Positions 26,892-36,014 of a stretch of 45,282 bases of DNA are shown here, in pieces (within the stretch, counting starts at the first letter, position 1; each line of letters begins with the position of its first letter). The notes under the pieces are model-generated. The model was not told the DNA's origin. It was given only the letters and a program-made list of their open reading frames with translations, and made no database searches. This stretch comes from an uncultured Saprospiraceae bacterium (GTDB lineage Bacteria; Bacteroidota; Bacteroidia; Chitinophagales; Saprospiraceae). The translations under genes were made by a program, and so were the position numbers. The stretch is taken from the NCBI GenBank assembly GCA_947311105.1, contig CAMZKG010000025.1, positions 1 through 45,282 on the forward strand, in the 5' to 3' direction.

Positions 26892-26927
26892 ACAAAAAAG
26901 CAAGTGCCGAATATACGACACTTGCTT
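26892..26927 (-). terminator. Intrinsic terminator downstream of the NYN-CSD gene
   Basis: AAGCAAGTG-TCGTATATTCGG-CACTTGCTTTTTTG on the minus strand. Confidence 0.85.
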
Positions 26928-26948
26928 AACTATTCTAGAATGAATGAA

Positions 26949-27908
26949 CTAAATCAAATCTTCTTCATCAACATAGCCATCGTCAGATGACACGCCAACA
27001 CTAGCCTGAATTAGCTTCACATTCACTGCGATATCTTGCCCGTTTTCATTTTGGTCGATATCGAAGGTTACTAAATCTCCAGGAGATAAATCTTCATGAT
27101 CAGTATCAATCAGACTTTGGAAGTGGAAGAATAAATTATTAGGGGGGTAACTAATAAATCCATATCCACTCTTTAATGAAAGAATAGTACTCTGATGAGC
27201 TTCTTCGCCATTCTCCCTAATGGTAACTGTAGGAGGGGGTGCATCCACGGATTGCATCACAAATAAATTCTGCAACAAAGGATTATTTTCCTTAGCCGTT
27301 TCTTCAATGATTTCGTGCATTGGTACAGAATAAGTCATCTCATTCTCCAAATCTTGCGAAATCTTTGTGGTCTTCTCCGTACCGTAGTCATCTACAAATT
27401 CAAACTCCCAATACAAAACCATCGTCCTTACTCCCTTGGTGTTCAGTTTTCTAATTAATGGCTTAAAATCGCCATTAGTTGTAATGAAAACAATCACATC
27501 CAAATCTTTTAAGTAGGCGGATTCAAGCGCCTCCAGTGCGTACCATACATCTACACCCTTTTCTTGCCGCACCCCTTGATAGGTTCTGACAGGTAAATAA
27601 TGCGTGGTAATTCCCTCCATCATCAAAATCTCGTTAAAGATTCTATCATAATAAAGTTGATTGCCTTTTTGACTGGCCTCCTTGGCACTTAGTCGTCCCC
27701 GAAAATAGTGGGCATCCACTATTTGGCATAATCTGGGGTCTGCGTTTTCATCTAGTGCTACTTGATGCCTTATAAAAGCATGTAGCCCCGCGATGCTGAT
27801 ACGAGATTGTCTGGCGTGTACATAATTGTAATAATTACTTACGTGAAGGAAGTAATTACCGTCATAAAACACTCCAATCTTGGTAACAGAAGTCTTTCCT
27901 GTGTTCAT
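26949..27908 (-). CDS. NYN (LabA/DUF88-like) domain protein with C-terminal cold-shock-like domain
   Basis: VFYDGNYFLHV, EKGVDVWYALEALESAYLKDLDVIVFITTNGDFKPLIRKL; C-terminal GYGFISYPPNNLFFHFQSLIDTDHEDLSPGDLVTFDIDQNENGQDIAVNV. Confidence 0.85.
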   Translation of the reverse strand: MNTGKTSVTKIGVFYDGNYFLHVSNYYNYVHARQSRISIAGLHAFIRHQVALDENADPRLCQIVDAHYFRGRLSAKEASQKGNQLYYDRIFNEILMMEGITTHYLPVRTYQGVRQEKGVDVWYALEALESAYLKDLDVIVFITTNGDFKPLIRKLNTKGVRTMVLYWEFEFVDDYGTEKTTKISQDLENEMTYSVPMHEIIEETAKENNPLLQNLFVMQSVDAPPPTVTIRENGEEAHQSTILSLKSGYGFISYPPNNLFFHFQSLIDTDHEDLSPGDLVTFDIDQNENGQDIAVNVKLIQASVGVSSDDGYVDEEDLI

Positions 27909-28112
27909 AAAAAACGTGAAATTTTTAGATATAATAATTTAAAGTGCCGAAATTAACAATTATCTTTCGATAATTGTTAAAAAAATCGACGTTTTCTCTT
28001 GGTTTTGGTTTTTCTCTCATGGTTTTGGTTTTTATAGCATTTAGAAAATAATAAAAAAAACAGAACAACAGTATTTTATTTTGGTTCAACATAACAATAC
28101 AAAATCATATAT

Positions 28113-29357
28113 CTATCTTGATTTCTCTTCCCAAATTTTAATTAGCTCAATGATTGTTTTTACTGCCAGCTCCATATCTTGGACAGTTACCCACTCTTGC
28201 TTTGAGTGAAAGGCATGTCCTGCCGCAAAAATATTAGGGGCTGGCAAGCCCATAAATGACAGCCGACTCCCATCAGTACCACCACGAATACTACCCTTTA
28301 CAGTCGGCAAATTAAGCCGATTCATCGCTTCTACAACATAGTCGGAGACTTCAGGAAAATCCTTCAATACATTTTTCATATTGCGATACTGCTCCGTAAT
28401 CACCAACTCCGCCTTACTCCCTGGATATTTCTCCATCACCTTGTCCATTAGCTTGCGCAAAAAGACACCATGCTCGGCTAATTTTTCATCATCAAAATCT
28501 CGGAGAATAAACTCAATGGTCGTTTGCTCAATCAGTCCATTTATACTAGTCGGATGTATAAACCCTTCCTTACCTGATGTGGTCTCTGGTGACAATCTAT
28601 CTTTCGGCAACGCTTCCACAATTTCGGCGGAAATCTTTATCGCACTTTCCATCTTGCCTTTTGCGTAGCCTGGATGTTGAGACACACCCGTTATCGTAAT
28701 CACAGCCCCATCTGCCGAAAAAGTCTCATCTTCTACCGTTCCGACTTCTTCTCCGTCCATCGTATAGACAAAATCCGCATTCAGCCGCTCCACATCCAAC
28801 TTATCTACTCCACGCCCTATCTCTTCATCTGGTGTAAATAAAATCTTAATTGTACCATGCTTTATCTCTGGATGACTCATCAGATGAGTAGCGGCATCCA
28901 TTATCTCTGCTATTCCTGCTTTATCATCGGCACCAAGCAATGTTAAACCCGAAGCCGTCACCACATCATGCCCAATCTTCTTTCTTAAGTCTTTATGCTT
29001 CGCTGGGTCAATCAACACTTCTGGGTCATCCGGCAATGAGATTACCCCGCCATCATAATTTTTATGGACAATTGGTTTCACATTGGCACCACTAGCATCT
29101 GGTGCCGTATCCATGTGAGAGCAAAAACAAATTGTAGGTATTTTTTTATCCGTATTAGACGGTATCGTAGCATAAACATATCCATATTCATCCATTGCGA
29201 CGTCCTGAATCCCCAAATCTTGTAGCTCTTTAACCAAAAGCCGTCCCAAATCCTTTTGCTTCATGGTAGAAGGACAGGTGTCTGATTTTGGGTCAGATTG
29301 GGTATCAATTTGCACGTATCTCAAAAAACGCTCCTTCACGGTATGCCTCATGCCCAT
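28113..29357 (-). CDS. pepT: Peptidase T (tripeptide aminopeptidase)
   Basis: ERFLRYVQIDTQSDPKSDTCPST, CFCSHMDTAPDASGANVKP, LLGADDKAGIAEIMDAA, FTPDEEIGRGVDKLD, RGGTDGSRLSFMGLPAPNIFAAGHAFHS. Start chosen at MGMRHTVKERF. Confidence 0.94.
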   Translation of the reverse strand: MGMRHTVKERFLRYVQIDTQSDPKSDTCPSTMKQKDLGRLLVKELQDLGIQDVAMDEYGYVYATIPSNTDKKIPTICFCSHMDTAPDASGANVKPIVHKNYDGGVISLPDDPEVLIDPAKHKDLRKKIGHDVVTASGLTLLGADDKAGIAEIMDAATHLMSHPEIKHGTIKILFTPDEEIGRGVDKLDVERLNADFVYTMDGEEVGTVEDETFSADGAVITITGVSQHPGYAKGKMESAIKISAEIVEALPKDRLSPETTSGKEGFIHPTSINGLIEQTTIEFILRDFDDEKLAEHGVFLRKLMDKVMEKYPGSKAELVITEQYRNMKNVLKDFPEVSDYVVEAMNRLNLPTVKGSIRGGTDGSRLSFMGLPAPNIFAAGHAFHSKQEWVTVQDMELAVKTIIELIKIWEEKSR

Positions 29358-29501
29358 ATTATTAAATTTTAGATAGTTCTCTCTCCTTGCTTGCGCAAAA
29401 AAATAAGTCTGCAAAAGTAGGTTATTTATTATTAAAAAGTATTGTTTTTATTGATTTTTTTCCTTTTGACAGATATTGGATTGATTGGGTGGTGAAGTTG
29501 G

Positions 29502-29627
29502 GGCGTTCGCTTTGCTCTCTGAGTTGAGACGTTCGCTTCGCTCTCTGGTTGAGTCACTCGCTTTGCTCGTTGGTTGAGACGCTCACTTCGTTCGCTGGTT
29601 GAGACACTCGCTTCGCTCGTTGGTTGA
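29502..29627. repeat. Tandem repeat array (GTTGAGACNYTCGCTTCGCTC-type units)
   Basis: ttcgctttgctctctgagttgagacgttcgcttcgctctctggttgagtcactcgctttgctcgttggttgagacgc... Confidence 0.9.
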
Positions 29628-29676
29628 ACAAAATACCAAAGATTTAAGGGCAACTTACTCGCCAAACTTGCACAAC

Positions 29677-29832
29677 GTCACACCCGTTATACCACTACAC
29701 CCGTTATACACCCGTCACACCGCTACACCCGTTACACCGCTACACCCGTTACACCGCTACACCCGTTACACCGCTATACCCGTTACACCGCTGCACCCGT
29801 TACACCGCTGCACCGCTACACCGCTACACCCG
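29677..29832. repeat. ACCGTTACACCGCTAC minisatellite (about 17-bp unit)
   Basis: Repeated acacccgttacaccgct units, ending about 11 bp from the stop codon of the 29844-30926 gene. Confidence 0.95.
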
Positions 29833-29843
29833 CAATTGCTCCG

Positions 29844-30926
29844 TTATAAATATTTAGTTTTCAAGGTCATCTCCAAATCTTTTGACAGTTTGAAGGTTGT
29901 TTTTTCAAAATCTGGTGGCCCCATAGAGCCACGGGCATCATTGGCGAAACCAAAACCTTCTTTTGGGATGCCCATAAAATTAGTGTTCATTTTTCCATCT
30001 TCGTTTTCGTCATGGATGTACTTTATGGCATACTTGCCTGAAGCCAAGCCGTCAAATTGGACTTTTACTTCATGATTTTGAATGCTTACTTTTTTGCGCT
30101 GTATGGTTTTCTTATTACCATCTTGTAAACTCATCAGGATGACACCATCATTGTTTCTTAAGTCTTTTATGTGTATCGTTACGGAGTAAGCTTTCTTTTG
30201 GGTTACAGGAGCTTTACGATCCATCTTGTTTGCTTCTTTATTCTTCATGCTCTCCTTTTTGGCGGTAGATTTTTTGGGAGCCGGCCCCTTTTTGGTGGAG
30301 ACAATTTGTTCTGCCATTTCTTTCCCCCAGGAAGGGTGTAGTCTTGAAGTAGGCTTAAAATTATCCCATTTTGCTAACAAGTCCTTTGTCTCTTTGATAA
30401 AAGGAGCCAAATCCTGCTTGAAAAACTGAGCAGCGCCCATTTTTCCTTGGATAGCCATCAGTTTTGCTCTAGGATTCGTTGGATCCAACTGTAATGCTTC
30501 TTGGTAAGCTTTGCCAGACATTGCGCCGTATAATTGACCGCGAGACATCGGATCGACGACTAATTTGGCGGTATAAATCATTCCTTGAAGGGTTTTTATT
30601 TCTGCTTTATCCTTCGCATCCTTGGCTAGTGGCTGAGCCATTTCTAGGATTCTTTGCGCTTCATCAGCCAATTCATCCCCCCTTTCTTTGTCTCTAAAAC
30701 TCATTCTGGTTAGCGCCAAGGACTGGTAGTAATAGGGTAGCCATTCATTAGGCTTTAGTTTCGCTATTCGTTGAAACTGATTAGATGCTTTTTGTAAAGC
30801 TACAGGTGTTTCGGCAGCCCGTAGCGTTCCAAGCGCTTTGCTCATCGCCTTTTGATAAGGAGTCGCTTGCGCAAAAGAACAAGAAGAGAAAATGAAGAGT
30901 GCAAAAATGGCTATTAGATTTTTCAT
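29844..30926 (-). CDS. Secreted protein with TPR-like N-terminal part and DUF2141 C-terminal domain
   Basis: Signal peptide; VTIHIKDLRNNDGVILMSLQDG...FDGLASGKYAIKYIHDENEDGKMNTNFMGIPKEGFGFANDARGSMGPPDFEKTTFKL. Confidence 0.85.
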   Translation of the reverse strand: MKNLIAIFALFIFSSCSFAQATPYQKAMSKALGTLRAAETPVALQKASNQFQRIAKLKPNEWLPYYYQSLALTRMSFRDKERGDELADEAQRILEMAQPLAKDAKDKAEIKTLQGMIYTAKLVVDPMSRGQLYGAMSGKAYQEALQLDPTNPRAKLMAIQGKMGAAQFFKQDLAPFIKETKDLLAKWDNFKPTSRLHPSWGKEMAEQIVSTKKGPAPKKSTAKKESMKNKEANKMDRKAPVTQKKAYSVTIHIKDLRNNDGVILMSLQDGNKKTIQRKKVSIQNHEVKVQFDGLASGKYAIKYIHDENEDGKMNTNFMGIPKEGFGFANDARGSMGPPDFEKTTFKLSKDLEMTLKTKYL

Positions 30927-31100
30927 GATTGAATGATTGGTGTGATTGAATATTTCAAAGGTGCAGGTAAAAAGCAGGATTTTAAAGTAAAAGTGGATGA
31001 AGTGTCGGTTTTGGGGGTTGGATTGTCATTGGGTTGTTTCAAGTGATTTTTTGAAATTAACTTTCCTACTTTTGTTCAATCATGAAGACTTCTTCTTTGG

Positions 31101-31194
31101 CGACTGACAAGCTTCTTTAAGCTAAATTTTTCCAAAAGCTGACAATATCAATAACCACGGGCTTTGCTAAGTGCCTAAACTTGAGTACCTTAAC
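31101..31194 (-). repeat. Dispersed intergenic element, family 2, copy A
   Basis: Reverse complement ...CAAGTTTAGGCACTTAGCAAAGCCCGTGGTTATTGATATTGTCAGCTTTTGGAAAAATTTAGCTT aligns with 32846-32900. Confidence 0.6.
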
Positions 31195-31271
31195 TTACAA
31201 TAGGCTCTTTCTAGTCATTCTAGCCAAACTAGATATAATTTTCCCCAAAAGGGGCGCCCTAATCTTAGCAT

Positions 31272-31394
31272 CCGCCGAAGGCAATTGAACGTCCGAAGGA
31301 CAATTTGAACGCCGAAGGCAAGTTGAACGTCCGAAGGACAATTTGAACGCCGAAGGCAAGTTGAACGCCAAAGGCAATTGAACGCCGAAGGCAA
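31272..31394. repeat. Second array of GCCGAAGGC / GTCCGAAGGAC mini-hairpin repeats
   Basis: Same units as 4043-4187. Confidence 0.93.
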
Positions 31395-31445
31395 AATGAT
31401 ATAAAGAAGTTTTTGTAGTTTTGCGGAACAAATACCCGTTACCAT

Positions 31446-32837
31446 ATGCTCCATAATCCTAAACAATTTTTCACAACAATAGCCTTTATATTTGGTTTTT
31501 TGTTTGTGTTTATCTTGCCACCAGGGCATGTTCCTGATGAACCTAACCATTTTTTCAAATCCTATCATATTTCATTGGGACACTGGAAAGGCGAAACGAA
31601 GAATCAACGGCTAGGTGGATCTCTGCCGGTCAGTTTAGGACAGTTTTTTCAGCCTTTTAGAAAAATGCGCTATCACTATGATGAAAAGGTCTCCACTTTG
31701 GACTTCCAGCAGGTCGCTACTATTAAATTGAATCCAGCGGAGACACAATTTGAAGACTTTCCCAACACCGCAATATATACGCCTATTGGCTATGCCTCCC
31801 AATCGCTCACCATTTTTTTTCTTCGACAAATGGATGCACCACCCATTGTTCTCTTTTATCTCACCCGAATAACCAGTTTGTTATTCTGGATTGGACTAGT
31901 TGGGTTGGCCATTTCTTGGATTCCTTTCGGAAAATGGACACTAACCATACTAGCGCTATTACCTTCTTCTCTTTGGATTCATGTTGGCATCACTGCAGAT
32001 TTAATGACCAATGGGGTTTCTTTTCTTTTGATTGCGTTAATATTAAAAATGATTTATGGGGAGCAAGTCATTCGCCGAAGAGATTTTATTTTAGCCATCA
32101 TTTTGGCTTCGTTACTTTCCATCACGAAGATTGTTTATTTTCCAATATTTGCGTTGGTTTTTTTGATACCAAAAGAAAAATTTTCGACCCTTTCAAAGTT
32201 GCGGCCCCGAATAACTAAAACTATTTACATCGGCGTTGGCCTGGTGATTAACTTATTGATTATCAACAACCTATACAAGAGCTCAAAGGAAAACTTCATC
32301 GCCTATGAAGACTATAATCCTTCCTATCGAAGTGGTCAACAGATTAATGAAGGCGCTAATCCTAGCCAGCAATTTACCTATGTCGTTAATCACCCGATAG
32401 CTTTCACCAAAACAATGGTGGTGTCCTATTTTGAGTCTGCAAAGGCGACTTTGGCCCATTACTTTGGAAAATTTGGGTGGGAGAAAAACTATCTTCCAAG
32501 CTGGATTATTGGACTTCTTTTGTTGGCAACTATAGGCGTTTCAATTTCTAAAAGGAAAAAACGGTTGGATATATTTGACAGAATATATACACTAGGGATT
32601 GCCATTTTGATGATGATAGGGTTTGCCATTGTCATTTATATCCAATGGTCACCTGTTGGGTCAGACCAAGTTTTAAATTTAGCGGGCAGGTATATGATTC
32701 CCATATTTCCGTTATTCTTTTTGGCAATTCCTAGCCTTTTGAGCAAATATCAACCATGGATTCTGCTTTTTGCGCAAGTGATAATTCTAGTTAGTTTGAG
32801 CTGGGGCGCTATTTTGATTGTTGGTCGGTATTATTAA
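31446..32837 (+). CDS. DUF2142-like multi-pass membrane protein
   Basis: FIFGFLFVFILPPGHVPDEPNHFFKSYHISLGH and many TM segments; AGRYMIPIFPLFFLAIPSL. Confidence 0.8.
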   Translation: MLHNPKQFFTTIAFIFGFLFVFILPPGHVPDEPNHFFKSYHISLGHWKGETKNQRLGGSLPVSLGQFFQPFRKMRYHYDEKVSTLDFQQVATIKLNPAETQFEDFPNTAIYTPIGYASQSLTIFFLRQMDAPPIVLFYLTRITSLLFWIGLVGLAISWIPFGKWTLTILALLPSSLWIHVGITADLMTNGVSFLLIALILKMIYGEQVIRRRDFILAIILASLLSITKIVYFPIFALVFLIPKEKFSTLSKLRPRITKTIYIGVGLVINLLIINNLYKSSKENFIAYEDYNPSYRSGQQINEGANPSQQFTYVVNHPIAFTKTMVVSYFESAKATLAHYFGKFGWEKNYLPSWIIGLLLLATIGVSISKRKKRLDIFDRIYTLGIAILMMIGFAIVIYIQWSPVGSDQVLNLAGRYMIPIFPLFFLAIPSLLSKYQPWILLFAQVIILVSLSWGAILIVGRYY

Positions 32838-32840
32838 TTA

Positions 32841-33115
32841 TTTAAGTTTCGGTAGTTAGAAAAGATTATTGGCATTATCAGCTTTTTGAAAAAATTAGCT
32901 TTGGAAAGCTTGTCTCGGTCACCAAGCCAAACTAAGCGATGAGCAAATTTTGATCGTCCTAGACCTTCATGTGGCGATACTCGCTTCGCTTGTCTCTACA
33001 TCTTGCAAATTAATTTGCAAGTCCACTCGTTCAACATGCCCGACTTATAGCGATGAGCAAATATATAAAGTCAGCCTGTCCCAGCAACGTTAAACTTTAA
33101 GTACCGAAACTTAAA
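32841..33115. mobile_element. Dispersed element, family 2, copy B, with 18-bp TIRs (17/18)
   Basis: TTTAAGTTTCGGTAGTTA (32841-32858) vs reverse complement of 33098-33115 TTTAAGTTTCGGTACTTA. ATTA direct repeats flank it. Confidence 0.6.
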
Positions 33116-33143
33116 ATTAGTAAATTAGTCCTTCACCAAATTC

Positions 33144-35282
33144 TCAATTCAATTTATCCACCTGATTCAAGCCTGTATTTCGCGAAAGCGTAATAAAGCA
33201 ACCTAAGAAATAAAAGCGATCCGCCGCAGGTAGTATTTCGTGACTTGCAAAATGGCCGCTTGCGTCTGGCACCGGTGCGTATTCGTACCCAAAACTGTTT
33301 TTAAAGCCTAGTACATTGGATACAGAAGCATAAATGACCACATTCGGCTTCGGCAAGTAACTCCAACTTAGATTTAATGACCGATAGGACTTGGTACTTT
33401 CGGCATTGAATTGATTGGTATTCGGATTATTGTAAGGTCTGGGACTGGAATAACTGGCAGTTGCGCTGATGTAAGAATTCCATTTGGACATCCAATATTT
33501 ATAGACTATAGATGCGTGATGTTTAGCGGTGAAACTAGGGGCGGCCTTTTCAGGAAAATCATGATACAATCGCTCCGAAAGCAAGTAAGAATAAGAAATC
33601 CAAAATTTAGAATTTTTAATAGATTTGGTGTCTCTAAAGAAAACATCTAATCCTGATGCGTAGCCATCTCCATCTTGCCGATAGGTGTTTTTATCGTAAG
33701 GATTGGTGAATCTGACAAGCTTGTCATACTTTTTATAATATACTTCTGTGCGCAATAATCGGCTGTTTTTTTCGACCTGATAATTAAGAATATAATGGTC
33801 TGCTTTTCTAAAGGTTAATTGGTCATCAAGTGCATAATATTTCTCTTGCGGATTTTGATAAAATTGTCCGTAAGCAAAAGATATTTGACTCTTTTTTCCA
33901 GTCTTTAAAGCGGATGAAATTCTTGGTGATATTTTATATTCATCTAAATAATCATCATACTCTGCCCGTCCACCTAGTTTAATCACAAAATTGTTCGACA
34001 AGAATATATTCGCTTCCGCAAAACCAGATGAACTATTGATAGTCAAAGGGTTATCGTAGGATTTTCGATTGGTTTCTTTGTAAAAATGCTCTCCACCAAA
34101 TTTTATACTTGCTTTTTTTGAATGCAGATAAGTGACGTTTGTTTTAATATGGAGTTCTTTTAATTGATTAAAAAGATCAACGTTTCCATAAGTAATATCA
34201 TTATTATCATAAGAGTAAGAAGCCCCCGCTCTAAGCACCCATTTTTTAGAAATTGGGTTCATCCAATTTACATTTAAAAAAGTATTTTCATTTTTGGTTT
34301 GATAGGATTTTTTATTGTCTGAAGCATAAAAATCAAATACTTTTAATCCACTACTGGCGACACTACTTGTAGTATATATTTTTAGCAATCCGGACTTGCC
34401 CGTTTTTTGGCGCAAGCTCACGGCGGCACTCGTTGAATTCCAAGCATCTTCTACTTCAAATCGTTGCTTGGCTAGCTTAAAATAAGGGTTCAAATTAGTA
34501 TAGTCTAAGGTTGCCGTCACTGCGGTTCTATCCCATTTTTTTGTCCCTGACAATCCGCCACCGATGGACATCAACGAAATATCAACACGCTCCTTGCTAT
34601 CAAACCCCTGCGTATTGAGTAATAAAACAGATGACAAAGCTTGTCCATATTCTGCTGAATAGCCGCCTGTATTAAACACGGTGCCTTTAAATAAAAAAGG
34701 ACTAAAACGCCCACGTACGGCAATATTTGGCGATCCCGAAGTGTAAGCGACGGGTACGTGCATGCCATCAATGTAGGTTTGGGTTTCTTCAGAACTTCCG
34801 CCCCGAACAAATAAACGGCCAGATTCTCCGACAGTGGTTGTGCCTGGAAATGTCTGTAGTGCATTTCCGATGTCACCCATAGCGCCAGCGGTAGTTACAA
34901 TATCCAAAGGCTTCAAAACGGCTGCTTTTTTCTTGTCATTCGCTTCAAAAGAGCCTGCTGTTACGGTTACGGCTTTTAATTCATTGAATTTTTCCGCAAG
35001 GCTCATATCTACGTGGATTTCTTTTCCGTTGATATTGATGGCTATTTTTTGCTGTTCGTATCCCAAAAAATCAGCCACAATCACTTGCTTGCCCGTGACG
35101 TCCGTCTCAAAAGAGAAAGAACCGTCTTCATCGGCAGTGGTACCGTCAAAAGAGCTTTCAATGGTAATGTTGGCAAACCCCAACGGCGCCCCTGAATGGT
35201 CGGTAACTTTGCCTGAAATGGTGGTTTGGGCTTGCGCAAAAAGGGTTATGCAGGAAAAAATTAGTACAAAAATTTGTTTCAT
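33144..35282 (-). CDS. TonB-dependent receptor with carboxypeptidase-like N-terminal domain
   Basis: TTISGKVTDHSGAPLGFANITIESSFDGTTADEDGSFSF; plug GNALQTFPGTTTVGESGRLFVRGGSSEETQTYIDGMHV; beta-barrel C-terminus. Confidence 0.92.
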   Translation of the reverse strand: MKQIFVLIFSCITLFAQAQTTISGKVTDHSGAPLGFANITIESSFDGTTADEDGSFSFETDVTGKQVIVADFLGYEQQKIAININGKEIHVDMSLAEKFNELKAVTVTAGSFEANDKKKAAVLKPLDIVTTAGAMGDIGNALQTFPGTTTVGESGRLFVRGGSSEETQTYIDGMHVPVAYTSGSPNIAVRGRFSPFLFKGTVFNTGGYSAEYGQALSSVLLLNTQGFDSKERVDISLMSIGGGLSGTKKWDRTAVTATLDYTNLNPYFKLAKQRFEVEDAWNSTSAAVSLRQKTGKSGLLKIYTTSSVASSGLKVFDFYASDNKKSYQTKNENTFLNVNWMNPISKKWVLRAGASYSYDNNDITYGNVDLFNQLKELHIKTNVTYLHSKKASIKFGGEHFYKETNRKSYDNPLTINSSSGFAEANIFLSNNFVIKLGGRAEYDDYLDEYKISPRISSALKTGKKSQISFAYGQFYQNPQEKYYALDDQLTFRKADHYILNYQVEKNSRLLRTEVYYKKYDKLVRFTNPYDKNTYRQDGDGYASGLDVFFRDTKSIKNSKFWISYSYLLSERLYHDFPEKAAPSFTAKHHASIVYKYWMSKWNSYISATASYSSPRPYNNPNTNQFNAESTKSYRSLNLSWSYLPKPNVVIYASVSNVLGFKNSFGYEYAPVPDASGHFASHEILPAADRFYFLGCFITLSRNTGLNQVDKLN

Positions 35283-35392
35283 CTTCTTTTGGTTTTAATG
35301 ATGTCCCAAAAGTGATGGTTTTGGCGGGGTATTGAAAGTAAAAAGGGATGGAGTGTTGTTTTTGGGGGATGAGTTGATGGAGTTGAGAAGTT

Positions 35393-35517
35393 GAGTCGCT
35401 TCGCTGGTTGAATCGCTTGTCCTTCGGACTTTGCTGTTTGAGTCGTTCGCTTCGCTCTCTGGTTGAGTCGCTTCGCTGGTTGAGTCGCTTGTCCTTCGGA
35501 CTTTGCTGTTTGAGTCG
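35393..35517. repeat. Array mixing GTCCTTCGGAC hairpins with GTTGAGTCGCTTCGCT units
   Basis: cttgtccttcggactttgctgtttgagtcgttcgcttcgctctctggttgagtcgcttcgctggttgagtcgcttgtccttcggactttgctg. Confidence 0.92.
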
Positions 35518-35605
35518 CAGAATCGGTTGGGATTAAAAGCCATTCGTGAGTATAATAGAGATGTAAAACGCAAAAGAAGATGTCGATTCAGGTCCAATTA
35601 TTTAG

Positions 35606-35914
35606 GGTATTGGTACCGTCGCAACTATTGTCAATCAAAGTACTTTTGGCAAATTTCGTAACTGGCAAAGATACCAAGAAACCAAAAACTGCCTAGAAAT
35701 GCTAGGAATCAGCTATTCATCTGGTCAAGAAAAAAAGTATCTATTGGGGAAGTATCCCATGGCAGATGTTTTTTTGGCTTGGAGCAATGCAATTGAACCT
35801 GCTGATTTGGAAAAGCATGTAAAAGGAAATTGGCGATGGAAGTTTCAGATTTTATCTTGTGTTCTTGTGGCTTTTATTGGTCTCATTTTTTTTAAAGGGC
35901 AATATCGCAAGTAG
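35606..35914 (+). CDS. Small membrane-anchored hypothetical protein; ORF open upstream of the listed ATG (35699), possibly 5'-truncated or non-ATG start
   Basis: In-frame GIGTVATIVNQSTFGKFRNWQRYQETKNCLEMLGISYSSGQEKKYLLGKYPMADVFLAW...ILSCVLVAFIGLIFFKGQYRK; in-frame TAG at 35603. Confidence 0.45.
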   Translation, partial: GIGTVATIVNQSTFGKFRNWQRYQETKNCLEMLGISYSSGQEKKYLLGKYPMADVFLAWSNAIEPADLEKHVKGNWRWKFQILSCVLVAFIGLIFFKGQYRK

Positions 35915-36014
35915 GTTTATAATAATTTAATCCTTACCAGGTGCTTCGTCCACTTGGCTTTATTGCCATTTTTTTGGCTATCTTTAGCTTTTTTAATGCG
36001 CTAATCATTTCATC

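Noticed and set aside
29502-29832. CRISPR-like arrays
   Set aside because: The units are degenerate and contiguous, with no spacer-like unique segments.
31195-31568. Minus-strand ORFs over the second hairpin array
   Set aside because: They are repeat-derived (LRRSNCPSDVQLPSA) and partly antisense to the DUF2142 gene.
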